Positions 55,701-63,830 are shown, counted from the stretch's first letter. The stretch is DNA of 64,000 bases from Serripes groenlandicus (GCA_031761405.1 JASEVX010000001.1:113819516-113883515); one strand, 5' to 3'. Notes: generated by a model not told the origin, from the letters alone. A program made the numbers and translations.

Positions 55701-58700
55701 AACATAATGATTACATTTTGGGCATTTTATGATTTATTAGTTATTTTTTAAAGTGGAATTGTTTTTTTGTGATATTAACAATTTACCAGATATGATATTC
55801 ATAAAATAATCTACTGTCAAAATAAGAAACATTTAAGATATAATTTCAGGATATATGTGGAAACATTGTGGGAAATAGAGAAGTTACTACTTTCCAGCAA
55901 TATTTCCTTTTTCACAATGATTTTCCTGGAGTGATCAAATGTTGCTGTTTCAGAGAGTGGGTTAACCCTTTTCAACAAACAAAAAATCGGGAGCGGACTA
56001 CTTTGAAAGAATCTATGCAAAAGCATGGAATTTCTCAATAAAAGGGAGAATATTAATGCATAATTCTGAAAGCATTTAACCAAAACCATTAATGACTTAT
56101 AATTAGCAATTTCTCCTTTTGCCATAATGTTTTCAAATGTTGTTTGCTGCAGAGCTGCCAGAAAGCGTCTGTAGGTTTAAAAGAATTAACTGTTTCTGCA
56201 AACAATTACATACTACTTGTAACTTACATGTCTCTCTTGACATTGACAAGTTGTTGATAAAACACCACTTGTAGTATTACATGTACCAGGTACTTGTTGG
56301 TGGGGATCAACTGATATGTCTGTTGGGTTTCTCAGAAAATGTGACAGACTTCCTTGTGTACCATTATTTGGTGCTGCAGTAACGTTCAAAATTTCTAAAA
56401 AGACACACACAGTAAACTATGAAACAAAAGTTGCTAGTGTAAAAAACAAAAAAAAAGATTATGTGAAGGGAAAGAGAAACAAGAGATTGCTTTTTTGAAA
56501 AAGCGCTTGTCTCCTCATTTGTGTGGTCGTAGGGGAGGAAAAGAAATGATGGAATTTTGTAGTTTTGGACTGGAGATGAAGCAACAGTGACAATCCTCAG
56601 TTATTGAGCGCAAACCATTTTTCAGCTGAAGGTTACCATGACCTTGGCCTTTGACCTAGTGATCTCAAAATCAATAGGGGTCATTTGCTGGTGGTGACCA
56701 ACCTGCACACCAAGTATGAAGTTCCTGGGCTCAAGCAATCTTCAGTTATTGAGCCGAAACCATTTTTCAGCCCAAGGTCACCGGGACCTTGACCTTTGAC
56801 CTACTGACGTCAAAAACAATAGGGGTCATCTACAGGTTAGGACCAACCTTCACAACAAGTATGAAGTTCCTGGGCATAATCGTTCTTGAGTTATTGAGTA
56901 AAAAACATTTTTCAGCTGAAAGTTAGCGTGACCTTGATATTTGACCTTGTGACCTCAAAATCAAACAAATTCAATAAAGGTCATCTACTGGTTAGGACCA
57001 ACCTGCACACCAGGTATGAAGTTCCTCGACATAAGCATTCTTTAGTTTTTGAGCGGAAACCATTTTTCAGCTGAAGGTTACCATGACCTTGACCTTTGAG
57101 CTAGTGACCTCAAAATCAATAGAGGTCATCTACTGGTGGTGACCAACCTGCACACCAAGTATCAACTTCCATGGCCAAAGCATTCTACAGTTATTAAGCA
57201 CAAACAACTGTTTCAACTCATTGTTACTGTGACCTTGACCTTTGACATTGTGAGCTCAAAATCAAACAAAAAATCAATAAGGGTCATCTACTGGTTAGGA
57301 CCAACCTGCACACCACGTATGAAGTTCCTCGACATAAGCATTCTTTAGTAATTGAGCGGAAGCCATTTTTCAGCTGAAGGTAACCATGACCTTGACCTTT
57401 AACATATTGACATCAAAATCAATAGGGGTCATCTGCTGGTGATGACCAAACTGCACACCATGTATTAACTTCCATGGCCAAAGCATTCTACAGTTATTAA
57501 GCAAAAACATTTTTTCAGCTCAAGGTCACTGTGACCTTGACTTTGACCTCAAAATCAAACATAATCAATAGGGGTCTTCTACTGGGCATGGCCAACCTGC
57601 ATACCAAGTATGGAGTTCCTCGGCCCAAGCATTCTTCAGTTATTGAGTGGAAAACATTTTTTACCTCACAAGGTCACCATGACCTTGACATTTGACCTTC
57701 TGACATCAAAATCAATAGGGGTCATCTACTGGTCATGACCAACCTGCATACCAAGTATGAAGTTCCTACGCCCAAGCGTTCTTCAGTTATTGATTGGAAA
57801 CAAGTGTGACGGACATGATTTGACCACTGTGACCTTGACCTAGTGACCTTAAAATTAATAGGGGTCATTTGCTGGTGGTGACCAACCTGCACACAAAGTA
57901 TGAAGTTCCTGGGCCCAAGCAAAAACACTTTTTCAGCTCATTGTCACTGTTACCTTTCAGCTCAAGGTCACTGTGATCTTGACTTTAGACGTACTGACCT
58001 AAAAATCAATAGGGGTCTTCTTCTGGGCATGGCCAACCAGCATACCAAGTATGGAGTTTCTCGGCCAAAGGGTTCTTCAGTTATTGAGCGGAAACCATTT
58101 TTTATCTCACATGGTCACCATGACCTTGACCTTTGACATTCTATTATTAAAATCAATAGGGGTCAGCTACTGGTCATGACCAACCTGCATACCAAGTATG
58201 AAGTTCGTACGCCCAAGCGTTCTTTAGTTATTGAGCGGAAACAGTTTCTGAGTGTGACAGACGGAAGGACGGAAGGACGGAGACCCGGAAGGACGGACGG
58301 AACGGGCAAAAACAATATGTCAACCCCATGTATGGGGGCAGACATAATGAGAAAATATGGAGACTTTAACCTCTCCCTCATACGACAATTCTGCAGCAGA
58401 CGACTTTGAACATATTTTGTCAAAAAATGGAAAATCTCTATAATTGAATGGATAACTTATGACTAAAAGTGGAAAACATTGTGGCAAAAGGAGAAATTGC
58501 TTGTTTTGAGCAATTTCTTCTTTTGTCACTATGTTTTCAAAAAGCCGTCTGTTGCAGAGGTGTCAGAAAGCATCTATATGAGGGAAAGGGTTAATAGGAC
58601 ATCTGTTGTCAAATGTCAAGATAAGGAGGGGATGTTAATCTCTTTTCAGACAATGAGTAAGAGATCACAAAATGACACAAACATTTGGGGCATAACAAGT

Positions 58701-61700
58701 AATCTCCATTATTTTGTCATATTTTTCTGATTGTATCATGCCTAACTTCCTTAATTCTTCTGCTGCTATAAGCTACTTTAAATAATATTTGCTTCTTATA
58801 TTAAAATAACTTTAAATTAAATGCCAATTGTGAACGATGTTCTCCAGATACATTTGTGCTGGCTTACCTTGGTCTACATAATCTGCTACTCATCCATTCA
58901 TTATTAGCAATGACACACTTGCAATAACTCATCAATAATTAATGGTGATGACACCAGGCTCTGCAGCAGACAACATCGTGACAAAAGAGCAATTTATAAT
59001 AATAAAAGAAATAATAAAGACATTATTTAAAGTGCAACATAGTTGGGTAAATCCAATCTTCCCTATGGGCCTCTGCATCAACATTTACAATAAACATATT
59101 TCACTCTATATACAAGAACAATACATGTTTTAAGTATTGACAATTAAGAAAAGGAAACATTTGTGTCAAAAGGACAGAAAATACATGCATTTTCATTTGT
59201 AAATAACACAAAACGTTACAACATAATTGCAAGATTATTCTTTCTAACAAAGTGCCACCATGTTATGTATGCACTATTCAATTTTTGCAGTGTTTCAGAT
59301 TGTCTGATATGCAATGGAATAAGGTTCCAAAGTTTTAGTCCAGAGTAATTAAGCTAATGATTTTTTTAAAAATTTGATAAGTGGTTTTGTGATGGAAAGT
59401 GTATGAGAAGTGCTTGATCTTAGATTTGTATTGGCTGATTTTGTTAAAAGGCTAAATTTATAGTTTTTTGTCACAAAATTTCAAATTGAGTAATAGTTAT
59501 AGAAATTGTTCATGCTTTTGCCTAAATAATGAAGAAATTTTATGACCTATGACATTAGAAACATATTTCCACACATAATTAGTAAATCAATGTATGTAAA
59601 CAACAAGGAGTTTATTTGGATAATTCAACAATATTTTAACCAATAAAAACATAATATGCTCATATTTACCTGCCATTAGATTGTAAAGTTCAATATTTTC
59701 AAAGGCATCCGTCTTATAATCAGATTTAAATGCAGGACCGTGGGCCAGGAAAAGGGCCTGAAATGAATAAATAGCTACTGAACTTACTAACCCTTTCCCA
59801 CATACAACAAATTTACAGCAGATGACTTTGAAAGAATCTAGGCATAAATTTGGAAAGTCTATAAAGGAATGTTATCATCAAATTCAGTTGAAATTGTGGC
59901 AAAATGTGAAATTGGTCATTATGAGCAATTTTTCCTTTTTTACACAATATTTTATTAAATCAGCAGATGTGTCAAAAGGTGTCTAAATTTGAGACACTGA
60001 AATAAGATTTTTAGGCTCATCCAACAAAGAAAATACTGTATAAAATATTGTAAAATATGACAAAAATAAACATTCATTTTTTATTTTGAGAAAGAAACCA
60101 TTGTAAGAAAGAGATGAAATTATTTTGAGCAATTATTCTTCTAACAAAGTGCTGTTGAGAAAACTTACATATTTTTAAATTAAGTGCTATTGATCTCAGA
60201 AATCTTGCCATGTTGAGCTAAATATTGTTTATGTTATACTAATATTCTACAACATTCAAACACTATGTGACACATCTATAGCAGTCAATATTTGTAAAAA
60301 GAAAAAATAAAGCCAAAGGAAATTTGCTCAAGTTGAATTATAATCTCTCTTTGCCATAACTATTTTATTTCTATTCGATGATTTGACAGTCAAACATTTT
60401 TGTATTCCAAGATGTTTTCCTTCAGAATTTTATAATGTAGGAAAGTGTTAAAACATTATCTTTTCAAAATATTTCAAAAAGAAGAAGAATCTGCTCAAAC
60501 AAGCAATGTCTTCTTATCCCACAGTATATGCAATCTTTTATCTCAATGAAATTATATATTTTTTAGATGTTAGTTATCTCCTTAAATGTTTTCAAATCAA
60601 TACAGGTAATGAGTTAACCAAATCCAACATACATCAATTCTGCAGCAGGTGACTTTGAATATGTTAACCCTTTCCCACTTGTAGACGTATTCTGATGCAT
60701 CTGCAGCAGACAACTTTTGAAAACATTGTGACAAAAGGAGAAATTGCTCAAAAGGAGCAATTTCACCTTTTGCCACTATGTTTTCAATTTTTTTCAGTAA
60801 TAATACTTTCTTTTATAGAGATTTTCGACGTTTTTTTATCATTAAGTTGTCTGCTGCAGATTTGTTGTATGTGGGAAAGGGTTAAGACAAAAAAGGTAAA
60901 ATCCCTATAAAATAATAAAACGAGGGGCGTGTACAATTGAAATCTCGCTAGATGTCAAATTGTCCACGCCCCGAATAGACAATGCCAAAACATATATAGC
61001 TACTGCATCATAATTTTCCTTCAATTATATACCATGTATAACTTTATAAGACAGAATAAAGAAAAAAACTTCAAATTTTCTATATTCTAAATAAAGAAAT
61101 AACATAATTTACACATACAATATAATTTATGATTGGCATGTGAACCACATCCAACTAGCACCTTTTGAATGATGAAAAAGCATTTTCAATGACGTACCCT
61201 TACCATATTTGGTACCATATTTTACCTAGTCAGATAAGGAATTTTAATCCATTGTGTTTGAACTGTGCATGATCATCTGCATGTATTTGCACCGGACAAA
61301 GTGCAGGTATATAATAAATTCATTTATAGAAATTTTGCATACTAGTTGTTTTAAGTCTTCTGCTGCAGAATTGTTGTATGTTGGGAAAGGTTAAACAATA
61401 TACTATTGACCTTACATGCATATGTTTGAATGTGTTATCCCAGCCATGGTTACCCCCATCACACCAGTTTGTATATTTTCTGAAAGTTCAAATAACATCA
61501 GTATTTAACCCTTTCCAACAAATAGATGCATTTTGACACCTCTGCAGCAGACTACATTTGAAAACATTGTGGCAAAACGAGAAATTGCTCATGATGAACA
61601 ATATCTCCTTTTGCAACAATGTTTTCAACTTAATTCAATCATGTTTCTTTCATTTATAGAAATTTGCCTTAATTTTGACCCAATGTTTTCTAAGTCTTCT

Positions 61701-63347
61701 GCTGCCGATTTGCTGTATGTGGGAAAGGTTTAACCTATTGCCTTGAGTGTATACAGATCTTCATCAGTGATTACCCTAACAAATTGTTCAGTTCGTTACT
61801 TTTGCTAACAAACTGATGGGGTAACAGTACACCAAGAACTGTGTCAGGTAATCTGAATACATCCCTTATCTGTTATGTTTTACTCTTACAATTTAAAAAC
61901 AAGTCATTGAAGGAATTGACATCTAGACAAAAGATTCCAAAGATAACTCACTTGAATAATGCCAGTGTATCATAGATTGTACAAAAGATTTAAAGTCTAT
62001 TATACTTTGAACAGAAAGCATAGCACTACTGTAAAGCCAAACAATTTACATGTATTACGCAAAAAAACATAAAGCAAGCGAGCTTCGTCAATTATTATAC
62101 ATTATGTTGAGTTTTTCATTTCCTTCCAATATTTTCCAAAACTCTCCACTGCACATGAATGGGCCAAACAGGAATTTTTGTAAAGGAAGTTAAACATTGT
62201 ACATTAATACAAAACAAGTTAATGTCATATTGAAAGCAATACAAAAGTCCCCTACTGGACGAGGGCAGCACATTGTGTATTGTATGTACATTAATTGACA
62301 AAAAACAGCAATGCACTGCATACATTTTGGATACAGTCCTATCAAACATTTCTCATTTCGACCTTTGACCTGTAAGTGTGACCTGGACCTTTCAGTTACA
62401 GGCCTGTGTCTTGTGCGCCACATGTCACCTTATCATGGTGAACATGTGTGCCCATTAACTTGGGAATTATGTGATGCATGGTTTCTCATTTCAACCTTTG
62501 ACCTCTAAGTGTGACCTTGACCTTTGAGGTACAGGCCTGTGTCTTGTGTTCCACATGTCACCCCATCATGGTGAAAATGTGTGCCCAGTAACTTGGGAAT
62601 CCTATGATGCATGGTTGAGATGCATCAAGGTTATGTGGGACTGACAGACACAGATGGACAGACAGACAGACAGACAGACGGAATCGACCAAACCTATAGT
62701 CCACAAACTGATCTTCAATCGGTAGGGGACTAATAAATATGTCTCATGTCTCAAAAGGCGACTTTATATCCATGTAAAGGGAAGGCAACTCTCACAAGTC
62801 AAATATGTGATCCAACAAAGGAAATATGGGAAAAATATCTCATACATAAGAGTGATTAATAAAAGTTAACAGCTTGTTTCGCAATCAATTTTAACCCTTT
62901 CCTACATATAGAAGCTTTTTCTCTGCAGCAAACAACTTTGAAAACCTTGTGACAAAAGGGTAATTGCTCAAAACAAGCTACATGTATTTCACCTTTTGTC
63001 ACAATGTTTTCATCTTTTTCATACAAATATAGAGAATTTCCGTATTCTTTTAGTAGCAGTTTTCGAAGTCGTCTGCTGCAGATTTGCTGTATGCGGGAAA
63101 GGGATAAATATCTCATACATCAGAGTGATTAATATAAGCTGAAAGCTTGTTTCACACTAAATGTAAAATAAATAAATTTAATCTAAATACTTAAGCACAA
63201 TCCACTCATCTTTCATATCAACCATCACATCTCCTATCCGTGGGTTATTCATGAAATGATGTCTGCGGGGTAATGTATCTTTGGTAAATGCCTTCATGGC
63301 AGAGTGTTTACAGGTCAGGTTGGCTACAATATCCTTCACGGGGTTAC
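43554..63347 (-). CDS. ENPP: ENPP-B: second ENPP1/3-like gene, last 10 exons (5' part off the window)
   Basis: Spliced exons a-j give 436 residues and a TAA. The visible part starts after the first two-thirds of the phosphodiesterase domain (NLTC…LPRRHH block). It includes the last zinc-ligand histidine (GGNHGWDN), HGPAFK and PNNGTQGSLSH, then the nuclease-like domain with FGVP…LCLLH, CIATDSRVP, EF-hand-like DYNNDGLLD, PTHIFVSL and RLRDIELMSG. It ends in a longer, cysteine-bearing tail (CPHQDQCTSE). All ten shared exons match ENPP-A in order and phase. The catalytic threonine and most zinc ligands lie beyond the right edge, so activity cannot be judged. It is upstream of ENPP-A on the same strand. 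Confidence 0.93.
43835..44110 (-). repeat. SINE-like copy, minus orientation
   Basis: On the minus strand the 3' domain reads CCTTGGTATAACTGAAATGC, GTTGAAAAATAAAGTTAAAC. A B-box-like GGTTTGAACC lies near 44060-44070. Located in the last ENPP-B intron. Confidence 0.6.
44283..44512 (+). mobile_element. TTAA-MITE, complete, T-type
   Basis: 230 bp: TTAACCCTTTCCCTCATA to AATGAGGGAAAGGGTTAA. Almost identical in layout to the 6101-6330 copy. Confidence 0.92.
44756..44972 (+). mobile_element. TTAA-MITE, C-type
   Basis: TTAACCCTTTCCCACATATAG to TGTGGGAAAGGGTTAT. Palindrome AGAAATTGTTCAAAATGAGC. Confidence 0.82.
44990..45226. mobile_element. TTAA-MITE, degenerate
   Basis: GAGCAATTTCTGCTTTTC, AGGTTGTATGCTGAAGAAG and a far right end GTATGTAGGAAAGGGCTA. 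Possibly two fragments. Confidence 0.4.
45248..45383 (-). CDS. ENPP: ENPP-B exon i
   Basis: 136 nt ending at GTATGG. It encodes PVPVPTHIFVSLVKC and ILSFMLPHTSDVINC: the P-T-H-F/I-F and F-x-L-P-H blocks. The acceptor AATACTGCAAG has a weak pyrimidine tract. Phase 2 in, phase 0 out. Confidence 0.92.
45430..45565 (+). mobile_element. TTAA-MITE, central part
   Basis: TGGCGCCTTTGAAGCAGGC and palindrome AGAAATTGCTCAAAACAAGC. Both termini are eroded. Confidence 0.55.
45768..46270 (-). repeat. ~90-bp repeats derived from the ENPP-B exon h tail
   Basis: Three diverged copies (45768-45856, 45857-45947, 46107-46198) of the sequence around the exon h 3' end and donor (46199-46270). They share ATGATCCAGTAGTCCATCAT-like blocks followed by AATCATATCAT, and a linker ATTAAATGTATAAA. 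Confidence 0.85.
45949..46110 (+). mobile_element. Pearl-like fragment, GTCTG/GAGCT family, inside the exon-tail array
   Basis: Starts AACATGAACGCCATGAAGC and ends TTTTTTTCTTTGAAAAACGG then ACGAGCTAAAAA, the same 3' hairpin as 47178-47432. It splits copies 2 and 3 of the exon-tail repeat. Confidence 0.6.
46215..46344 (-). CDS. ENPP: ENPP-B exon h
   Basis: 130 nt between ATAACAG and GTTGGTC. It encodes IWMSVKELINDYVEIYGN and ISVISGPLYDYNNDGLLD, including the EF-hand-like D-x-N-x-D-G-x-x-D loop. Phase 1 in, phase 2 out. Confidence 0.95.
46377..46606 (-). mobile_element. TTAA-MITE, T-type, fused to the next copy
   Basis: TTAACACTTTCCCTCATACG to TATGAGGGAAAGGGTT, which joins CCCTTTCCC of another copy with the TTAA reduced to TT. 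Confidence 0.85.
46604..46752 (-). mobile_element. TTAA-MITE, internally deleted
   Basis: TTCCCTTTCCCACATTTACG, GAAATTGCTAGGAACAAGC palindrome, ending GTATGTGGGATAGACAGG. The long arm lacks its middle. Confidence 0.65.
47178..47432 (+). mobile_element. Pearl/HINE-like element, CTCGTCTG family
   Basis: Starts AACAAGAGCGCATGCC, ACTCGTCTGCTTTTTCC. One core unit with AAAAAGGGGCATTACCG. It ends hairpin CTGTTTTTCTTTGAAAAACAG, then ACGAGCTAAAAA. 5' CTCGTCTG is the inverse of 3' CAGACGAG. Confidence 0.8.
47433..47705 (+). mobile_element. Pearl-like element, GCTCACC family, 3' part
   Basis: Core with GGGCCATAATCCCATC, GACGACTGACGACGGATTAC, then hairpin AGCTCACCTTGTTAC…ACAGGTGAGCT and AAAAA. It follows the previous element's 3' end without its own AACAAG start. 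Confidence 0.7.
47986..48057 (-). CDS. ENPP: ENPP-B exon g
   Basis: 72 nt between TTTTTAAG and GTAAGTC. It encodes GIKRNGNTTYLSTSMIPMYT then GFST, matching the S/T-N-x-I/V-P-M-Y block of ENPP1-3. Phase 1 at both ends. Confidence 0.92.
48075..48478 (+). mobile_element. Pearl-like TGCCCCC-family remnant interrupted by a MITE
   Basis: AACAAGATGTGGTTGTGAAAC with CACC at the left stops at 48101. After the MITE, AAGGCCAATGTCAAGGTC and TAGACAGGCCAATAACTAG, ATGCTCTCCCAACC give a decayed 3' end. Confidence 0.65.
48102..48321 (-). mobile_element. TTAA-MITE, C-type, inserted in a Pearl-like element
   Basis: TTAACCTTTCCAACATACAAC to ATATGGGAAAGGGTTAA. Palindrome partly decayed. Confidence 0.82.
48555..48742 (-). 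mobile_element. TTAA-MITE, left end lost
   Basis: GAAAGCATCTAGGCAAAG, AGAAATGGCTCATTTTGAGC, ending GCAAGTGGGCAAGGGTTAA. Confidence 0.65.
48880..49330 (+). repeat. Pearl-type core array
   Basis: Three units with ATCATGGTGAACAT, GTGTGCCCAGTAACTTGG and TTTGACCTCTAAGTGTGACC-like blocks, ending GGTTCCGACAGACAGACAC. Same core as 62340-62740. 5' and 3' hairpins are not clear. Confidence 0.65.
49594..49711 (-). CDS. ENPP: ENPP-B exon f
   Basis: 118 nt between ATTTTCAG and GTACTG. It encodes LGLLNNSSCIATDSRVPYWN then SSQCQ. The C-x-x-x-D-x-R-V block pairs with ENPP-A exon 13. Phase 0 in, phase 1 out. Confidence 0.92.
49750..50050. other. AT-rich intronic sequence with a short TA tract
   Basis: ENPP-B intron. 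(TA)n at about 49757-49773; otherwise nothing recognised. Confidence 0.35.
50060..50535 (+). repeat. Pearl-type core units, degenerate
   Basis: Starts AAAACAAGAAACCCAAAAAGG. About three units with GGAACATTTCTAAGAAATTA, TAGAGGGTTACCC and GGAACATCCCTGTGAA. Confidence 0.5.
50536..50740 (-). mobile_element. TTAA-MITE, C-type, right end lost
   Basis: TTAACCCTTTCCCACATACAAC, palindrome GAAATTGCTGATTTTAAGC, stops at GTCTGCTGCAGAGATGTCA. Confidence 0.72.
50951..53665 (-). mobile_element. TTAA-MITE, T-type, split by a 2.5 kb Pearl-like element
   Basis: The left part TTAACCCTTTCCCTCATAC … AAATCTCTATAAA stops near 51030. The remainder TAATGGCTAACCTATGACTA … GAGCAATTTCTCCTTTTG … ATGTTTTCAAAA resumes at 53561. 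The final short arm and terminus are lost. Confidence 0.85.
51030..53560 (+). mobile_element. Pearl/HINE-like element, GTCTCCCC family, long array
   Basis: 5' start ACTAGAATTGTTTTGACAAA (hairpin TGTTTT/AAAACA), then ATATGTCTCCCCCTC. About 14 units of 145-159 bp follow, each with GGTTCTGCACGTCGCC, AGGTGAACATGTGACC and GACCTTCAAGCGTGACC. Then come a (GACA)6 tract and a 3' hairpin CCCCTGTATACAGGGG in ATCTCCCC…GGGGGAGACATAATTA. Minus-strand frames of up to 293 codons are repeat artefacts. Confidence 0.92.
53726..53902 (-). CDS. ENPP: ENPP-B exon e
   Basis: 177 nt between TTCATAG and GTGAGTTG, phase 0 at both ends. It encodes NILMFGVPTYESEDNLCLLH and SNSPVWLTTM, matching the ENPP F-G-x-P and C-L-L-x blocks. 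Counterpart of ENPP-A exon 12. Confidence 0.92.
53932..53983. mobile_element. Possible minimal TTAA-MITE derivative
   Basis: 52 bp from TTAACCCTG to TGGGTTAA, with GTCAACATTTGAAATGTC inside. It may be an extreme deletion form. Confidence 0.3.
53990..54555. other. Intronic sequence, no feature seen
   Basis: ENPP-B intron. No repeat family or coding signal supported. Confidence 0.35.
54558..55230 (+). mobile_element. Pearl-like element, GCTCACC family, degenerate
   Basis: GACAAGAGGACCATGCTGGTCC start (hairpin GGACCATGCTGGTCC). Core with AGGGGGTCAACCAAGG and GGAACTTTCCTGTGAAAA. Decayed 3' end TATCCTTTGTGCTTAGGCG. Confidence 0.6.
55231..55459 (-). mobile_element. TTAA-MITE, complete, T-type
   Basis: TTAACCCTTTCCCTAATACG to ATATGAGGGAAAGAGTTAA. 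Its right TTAA is shared with the next copy. Confidence 0.9.
55456..55678 (-). mobile_element. TTAA-MITE, complete, C-type, back to back
   Basis: TTAACCTTATCCCATATACAAC to ATGTGGGAAAGAGTTAA. Follows the T-type copy with a single TTAA between. Confidence 0.85.
55840..55965 (-). mobile_element. TTAA-MITE, remnant
   Basis: GGAAACATTGTGGGAAATAG, ending GAGAGTGGGTTAA shared with the next copy. Mostly deleted. Confidence 0.4.
55962..56189 (-). mobile_element. TTAA-MITE, diverged
   Basis: TTAACCCTTTTCAACAAAC to TAGGTTTAAAAGAATTAA. TTGTTTGCTGCAGAGCTGCC short arm. Palindrome eroded on its left side. Confidence 0.72.
56228..56394 (-). CDS. ENPP: ENPP-B exon d
   Basis: 167 nt between TTTTTAG and GTAAGTT. 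It encodes [20 protein letters not shown], then a cysteine-bearing linker. P-N-N-G-T-x-G-S-L is diagnostic. 12 codons shorter than ENPP-A exon 11. Confidence 0.96.
56478..58350 (+). mobile_element. Pearl/HINE-like element, ATGTC…GACAT family
   Basis: AACAAGAGATT then hairpin GCTTTTTTGAAAAAGC and GCTTGTCTCCTCA. About eleven ~150-bp units with TTCAGTTATTGAGCGGAAAC, TGACCTTTGACCT and AATAGGGGTCATCTACTGG, a (GGACGGAA)n tail, then a hairpin CCCCATGTATGGGGG within AATATGTC…GACATAAT. Confidence 0.88.
58366..58594 (-). mobile_element. TTAA-MITE, complete, T-type
   Basis: TTAACCTCTCCCTCATACG to ATATGAGGGAAAGGGTTAA. Palindrome GAAATTGCTTGTTTTGAGC. Confidence 0.92.
58600..59660. other. Intronic sequence with MITE scraps
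   Basis: ENPP-B intron. Only TCTGCAGCAGACAACATCG with TGACAAAAGAGC near 58960-58990 recalls the MITE; the rest is AT-rich and unassigned. Confidence 0.35.
59670..59757 (-). CDS. ENPP: ENPP-B exon c
   Basis: 88 nt between ATTTCAG and GTAAAT. It encodes ALFLAHGPAFKSDY and [13 protein letters not shown]. Same length and phases as ENPP-A exon 10. Confidence 0.97.
59788..59995 (-). mobile_element. TTAA-MITE, right end eroded
   Basis: CTAACCCTTTCCCACATACAAC, GTGAAATTGGTCATTATGAGC, then the short arm decays after AGATGTGTC. Confidence 0.6.
60000..60610. other. Intronic sequence, weak MITE-like traces
   Basis: Isolated traces such as GCTCAAACAAGCAATGTC near 60490 and TGTAGGAAAGTGTTAA near 60435; no complete feature. 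Confidence 0.3.
60613..60667 (-). mobile_element. TTAA-MITE, left fragment ending at the next copy
   Basis: TTAACCAAATCCAACATAC, ATTCTGCAGCAGGTGAC, ATGTTAA. Cut by insertion of the next copy. Confidence 0.6.
60664..60885 (+). mobile_element. TTAA-MITE, complete, C-type
   Basis: TTAACCCTTTCCCACTTGTAG to TGTGGGAAAGGGTTAA. Palindrome GGAGAAATTGCTCAAAAGG. Confidence 0.9.
60920..61320. other. Intronic sequence; short inverted GGGGCGTG/CACGCCCC
   Basis: GAGGGGCGTGTACAATTG at 60924-60941 faces TTGTCCACGCCCCG at 60961-60974, a small possible hairpin. Otherwise nothing recognised. Confidence 0.4.
61325..61396 (+). mobile_element. TTAA-MITE, right-end fragment
   Basis: TTTAAGTCTTCTGCTGCAG, AATTGTTGTATGTTGGGAAAGGTTAA without the left part. 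Confidence 0.5.
61416..61479 (-). CDS. ENPP: ENPP-B exon b
   Basis: 64 nt between TTTCAG and GTAAGG. It encodes KYTNWCDGGNHGWDN then TFKHMH. The histidine of GNHGWDN is the last family zinc ligand. Same length and phases as ENPP-A exon 9. Confidence 0.96.
61505..61733 (+). mobile_element. TTAA-MITE, complete, C-type
   Basis: TTAACCCTTTCCAACAAATAG to TGTGGGAAAGGTTTAA. Confidence 0.88.
61740..62210. other. Intronic sequence, no feature seen
   Basis: ENPP-B intron. Nothing supported. Confidence 0.35.
62214..62737 (+). mobile_element. Pearl/HINE-like element, GTCCCCTAC family
   Basis: AACAAGTTAATGTC start, then AAAAGTCCCCTACTGG. Two to three units with TTTGACCT, AAGTGTGACC and CATGGTGAACATGTGTGCCC, a (GACA)n tract at 62650-62680, and a 3' end GATCTTCAATCGGTAGGGG followed by ACTAATAAA. 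Confidence 0.78.
62891..63108 (+). mobile_element. TTAA-MITE, C-type
   Basis: TTAACCCTTTCCTACATATAG to TGCGGGAAAGGGATAAA. The central palindrome is decayed (GTAATTGCTCAAAACAAGC). Confidence 0.8.
63191..63347 (-). CDS. ENPP: ENPP-B exon a (most upstream exon in the window)
   Basis: 157 nt between TTGTAG and GTATTT. It encodes VKDIVANLTCKHSAMKAF, then TLPRRHHFMNNPRIGDVMVD and WIVL. N-L-x-C, L-P-x-R-H-H and R-I blocks pair it with ENPP-A exon 8, with identical phases (1 in, 2 out). Confidence 0.94.
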
Positions 63348-63499
63348 CTACAACATAGTTTGATCTCTATTGGACAAGAAAAGAGCTACCTGAAATACTG
63401 ACTGACTACTTCACTCTTTCTGACATAATAAAAAAGATAACTGAAAACATATAAGCAAAACTGGAAAATGTAAATAGATCAAAATAGAAATATTGAAAA

Positions 63500-63830
63500 C
63501 ATTTGAAAACAATTTTTACAGAGGGTCACACAGGGATAATATCTGCAATATGTTTTTCAACCAAACCATATGACTTGAATAAAGTTTGAAGAAAGTCACC
63601 TAAGGGTCCTTTCTTACAAATTATTGTGAAATCGGACGAGACGATTCAGATGGCTGGACTAATTTTGTAAAGGTTCACCTTCGAAACATTGGAAATATTC
63701 ACCAAGTTATCATGAAATCAGACAAATATTTTCAGAGAAGAAGAATTTTAAGTTTGTTGTCATTTTGCCACTTTTCTGATGCAGCCATGTCGCAACATTT
63801 TCAAAAAATCAATACAACTTATGCCCCAGT
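63500..63830 (+). repeat. Pearl-type core units, degenerate
   Basis: Two units with CAGAGGGTCACACAGGG, TTTTTCAACCAA and TTTTCAGAGAAGAAGAATTT, as in the 38-39 kb element. The remaining bases to 64000 hold nothing recognised. Confidence 0.45.

Noticed and set aside
62116..62423. Two overlapping 77-codon minus-strand frames
   Set aside because: They run through a Pearl-type core with microsatellite; no similarity to a known protein family.
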